A DNA stretch of 64,000 bases from Verrucomicrobiota bacterium. Its GTDB lineage: Bacteria; Verrucomicrobiota; Verrucomicrobiia; Opitutales; UBA953. Below are positions 61,673 to 64,000 of this stretch, one piece after another. The notes below the pieces were generated by a model, which saw only the letters and a program-made list of their open reading frames with translations, did no database searches and had not been told where the DNA came from. Both the position numbers and the translations under genes were made by a program. Where the stretch lies: the NCBI GenBank assembly GCA_014193315.1, contig BJHS01000005.1, forward strand, positions 90,835 to 154,834, given 5' to 3'. Each line of letters begins with the position of its first letter. The stretch's first letter is position 1.

Positions 61673-63040
61673 CTACTTCTGGGCGACGAGCTGAAGCTCT
61701 TGGATCGCCCAAGGTTGGCCCTTGGTGGCGTCGGTCAGGGTGACTTTGACGAATTTGGCCTGCTTGGCGCCAAAGTAAGCCTCGGAGAGCGCGTACAGGC
61801 CGGGGCTGGTGCCGAGCGGGAACCACTTCTTACCGTCGACGGAACCCTCCACCTTGAAATTCTTCGGGAAGGCGCTGGGACGACCGGCGGCATCAAGGCG
61901 CACACCGGCGACCGCCTGGGCCGCGGGCAGCTCGACCTGATACCACATGCCCTTCTTCTGCTCGGACTTGGTTTCCCAGCGAGTCTTGCCATCGGCGTCG
62001 CAACCGTTCTGCGCGGTGTCGGCTTCATCGCTGGCCGAGACCTTCCAGTCCTTGGCCGCCTTGACGATCGGGGGGAGCGAAGCCTGCAGGGTTTCCTGCG
62101 TCCAAGGCGCCGTGACCCCTTTCATTTCCAAGCGGATGCGCGCGACGTCCCGGGGGAAGATGACCGCCCCTTTATTGCCGAAGGAGTTGCGGACGTAGGA
62201 GGTGACGGCCGCAATCCACTCGTCGTCGTGCATGGCCATCGGCACCATCTGGGCGTCATAGGTTTTTCCGCCAATCGGACCGGACAGGCCGGCGAGCAGC
62301 ACGCGCACGATGCCGTCGCGGTGGCCCTTGACGGTGGTGGCGTTGCCGAGCGGGGGTGCGATGGTGGTGCCAGGCTTCATCCCCTCCATCGCCATCCCCT
62401 TGCCGTCATAACCATGACACGAGAAACAGAGTTCGCGGTAGATGCCCTGCCCCTTGGCCAGCAACTTGTTTTCCTCGCCGGTGTACTCGCGGCCCCCGAC
62501 CTGATGGGTCCCGGTCAAGCTCACGGCTCCCAGTTCCTTGACCCCCCTTTGACGGGCTGGTCATCAAAGCGGTCTGAACGAATTTGGCGCTATCCGGCCA
62601 GGCTTTGACCTCATTGGAACCCAGGTACTTGGCGGTCATGATGGCCTGCAGGACGACGGTGGGCGCGGGGTCGGCCGCCAGCTTGCGGAAATCTTCGATG
62701 AGCGCCTTGTCCCCGGTTTTAACGAGGCTTTCGCCCGCCCGCAGGCCTTGGGCGCGGAGCCGGGCGTCGGGTGACGTCAGGAAAGCGCGGACGACCTTGG
62801 CGTCGAGGGCACCCAGCCCTTCGAGGGTCCACAGGGCATGGATCCGCCCGAGGGGTTCCTTGCCGCTCAGCGCAAGTTCCGTGAGCGCCGCCACGACCGA
62901 GGTATCGCCTTTGAGGACGAGGAGTTTCTGGGCGGTGTCCCGCCACCAGCCGTTCGGGTGCGAGAGGTGCACGACGAGTTAGGCCGGGGTCTCGTCGAGC
63001 ATGCGAGAGTCGCGTCGCCACGCCGATCGCGCGACTGGAC
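61673..63040 (-). pseudogene. 5'-truncated PVC-style HEAT-repeat/cytochrome c/F5-8-type domain protein
   Basis: Frame 1: MLDETPA*LVVHLSHPNGWWRDTAQKLLV; frame 2: VKELGAVSLTGTHQVGGREYTGEENKLLAKGQGIYRELCFSCHGYDGKG; linked across a G6 tract (62542-62547). Confidence 0.75.
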
Positions 63041-63084
63041 GGAGTCCGGAGTAGCCCTGGCCTTGGCGTGGGACTGAGATAGGC

Positions 63085-64000
63085 TCAGGCGAACAACGCC
63101 GTCACCGGTTTGGCCTTGTTGCCGACCTGCATCGGGCGACCGGCCGGCGTGATGATGTCCGTCTGGACGGGCAGACCGGCGGCGTGCGCGATGGTGGCGT
63201 GGAGCGAACCCGGCGAGACCCCTTCGCCATCGGGAGCGTAGCCCTTGGCGTCGCTGGCGCCGTGCACGTAACCGCGCTTGACCCCGCCGCCGGCGAGGAC
63301 GGTGGAGAAGACCAGCGGGTGGTGACCGCGGCCGCCGCCGGAGAAGTCGGGCTTGCGGCCGAACTCGGTCGCGACGACCACCAGGGTGGAGTCGAGCAGG
63401 CCCTTGGCCTCGAGGTCCTGGATCAGGGCCGCGTAGCCGCGGTCGAACTCGGCGCCGACGTCCTTCATGCGGGTGTCGAGGGTGGCGTGCATGTCCCAGC
63501 CGCCATGGGAGACCTCGACGAAGCGGACGCCATGCTCGACGAGGCGACGGGCCAGCAGGCAGCCTTGGCCGAACTTGGAGGTACCGAACCGGGCCTTGGT
63601 CGCGGCCGACTCGGCGGCAAGGTCGAAGGCGGCCAGGTCCTTGCTCTTCATGAGCTGAAAAGTGGACTCGTAGAATTCATTGTAAGCCTTGACGTTCTCG
63701 TCGGTCGGCGCGCCGGCGAAGCTGCCGTTCAGCTGGGCGAGCAGGTCGAGGCGGCGGGACTGGGTGTCGGCGTCGGCGAGGCCCTTGATATTCTGGAGAC
63801 CGTCGTTGGGCGAGAGGATCGGCAGCGGGGAGTAAGCGGCGGGGAACCAGCCATTGCCGTGGTTGGACGGACGTCCGACGCAGACGGTCGACGGCAGGGT
63901 CTTGCTGCTCGCGCCCAGGAAGTGCTGGGCCCAGGCGCCCAGCATCGGGTGCTGCACGGTGCCGCGCTGCTCGAAGCCGGCGCGCATCAGGTAGGAAGCC
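63085..64000 (-). CDS. DUF1501 domain-containing protein, 5' end beyond window
   Basis: SYLMRAGFEQRGTVQHPMLGAWAQHFLG; VEVSHGGWDMHATLDTRMKDVGAEFDRGYAALIQDLEAKGLLDSTLVVVATEFGRKP. Confidence 0.92.
   Translation of the reverse strand, partial: ASYLMRAGFEQRGTVQHPMLGAWAQHFLGASSKTLPSTVCVGRPSNHGNGWFPAAYSPLPILSPNDGLQNIKGLADADTQSRRLDLLAQLNGSFAGAPTDENVKAYNEFYESTFQLMKSKDLAAFDLAAESAATKARFGTSKFGQGCLLARRLVEHGVRFVEVSHGGWDMHATLDTRMKDVGAEFDRGYAALIQDLEAKGLLDSTLVVVATEFGRKPDFSGGGRGHHPLVFSTVLAGGGVKRGYVHGASDAKGYAPDGEGVSPGSLHATIAHAAGLPVQTDIITPAGRPMQVGNKAKPVTALFA

Noticed and set aside
62542-62547. Programmed frameshift producing a full HEAT-cytochrome protein
   Set aside because: The upstream in-frame TAA and missing N-terminus make decay more likely than programmed recoding.
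62719-63021. 100-aa Arg-rich minus-strand ORF
   Set aside because: Out-of-frame reading of the HEAT segment.

Overview
The window is about 64 kb of high-GC bacterial chromosome, almost fully coding. Gene content (DUF1501, PVC-style cytochrome/HEAT fragment, several sulfatases, YHYH, DUF5069) suggests Verrucomicrobiota, Opitutae-like; that is inference. Most of it is housekeeping: trpC, rsmA, rimO, sucA-sucB-lpdA, valS, prfB, ruvX, truA, an Mla-type lipid ABC system and OmpA/Pal. There is also an amino-sugar operon, a sugar isomerase/oxidoreductase cluster and a secreted YHYH/sulfatase/PEBP/HupE cluster. A small SRP RNA (4.5S type) not on the ORF track lies on the minus strand at about 18197-18298. 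I saw no tRNA, rRNA, CRISPR array, IS element or phage. Points most worth follow-up: (1) KGPP-containing Gly/Lys/Pro tails on three unrelated secreted proteins encoded side by side; (2) a DsbD-like protein whose thioredoxin domain lies before the membrane domain; (3) a small two-lobed protein with two DTG motifs, apparently leaderless; (4) a cytochrome/HEAT gene with three independent lesions; (5) a NagB/ROK/PIG-L/NTP-transferase/NahK-like/epimerase operon; (6) a SpoU-like protein lacking its AdoMet-binding motif; (7) palindromic stop-stop junctions between convergent genes. No database search was possible, so family calls rest on motif recognition.
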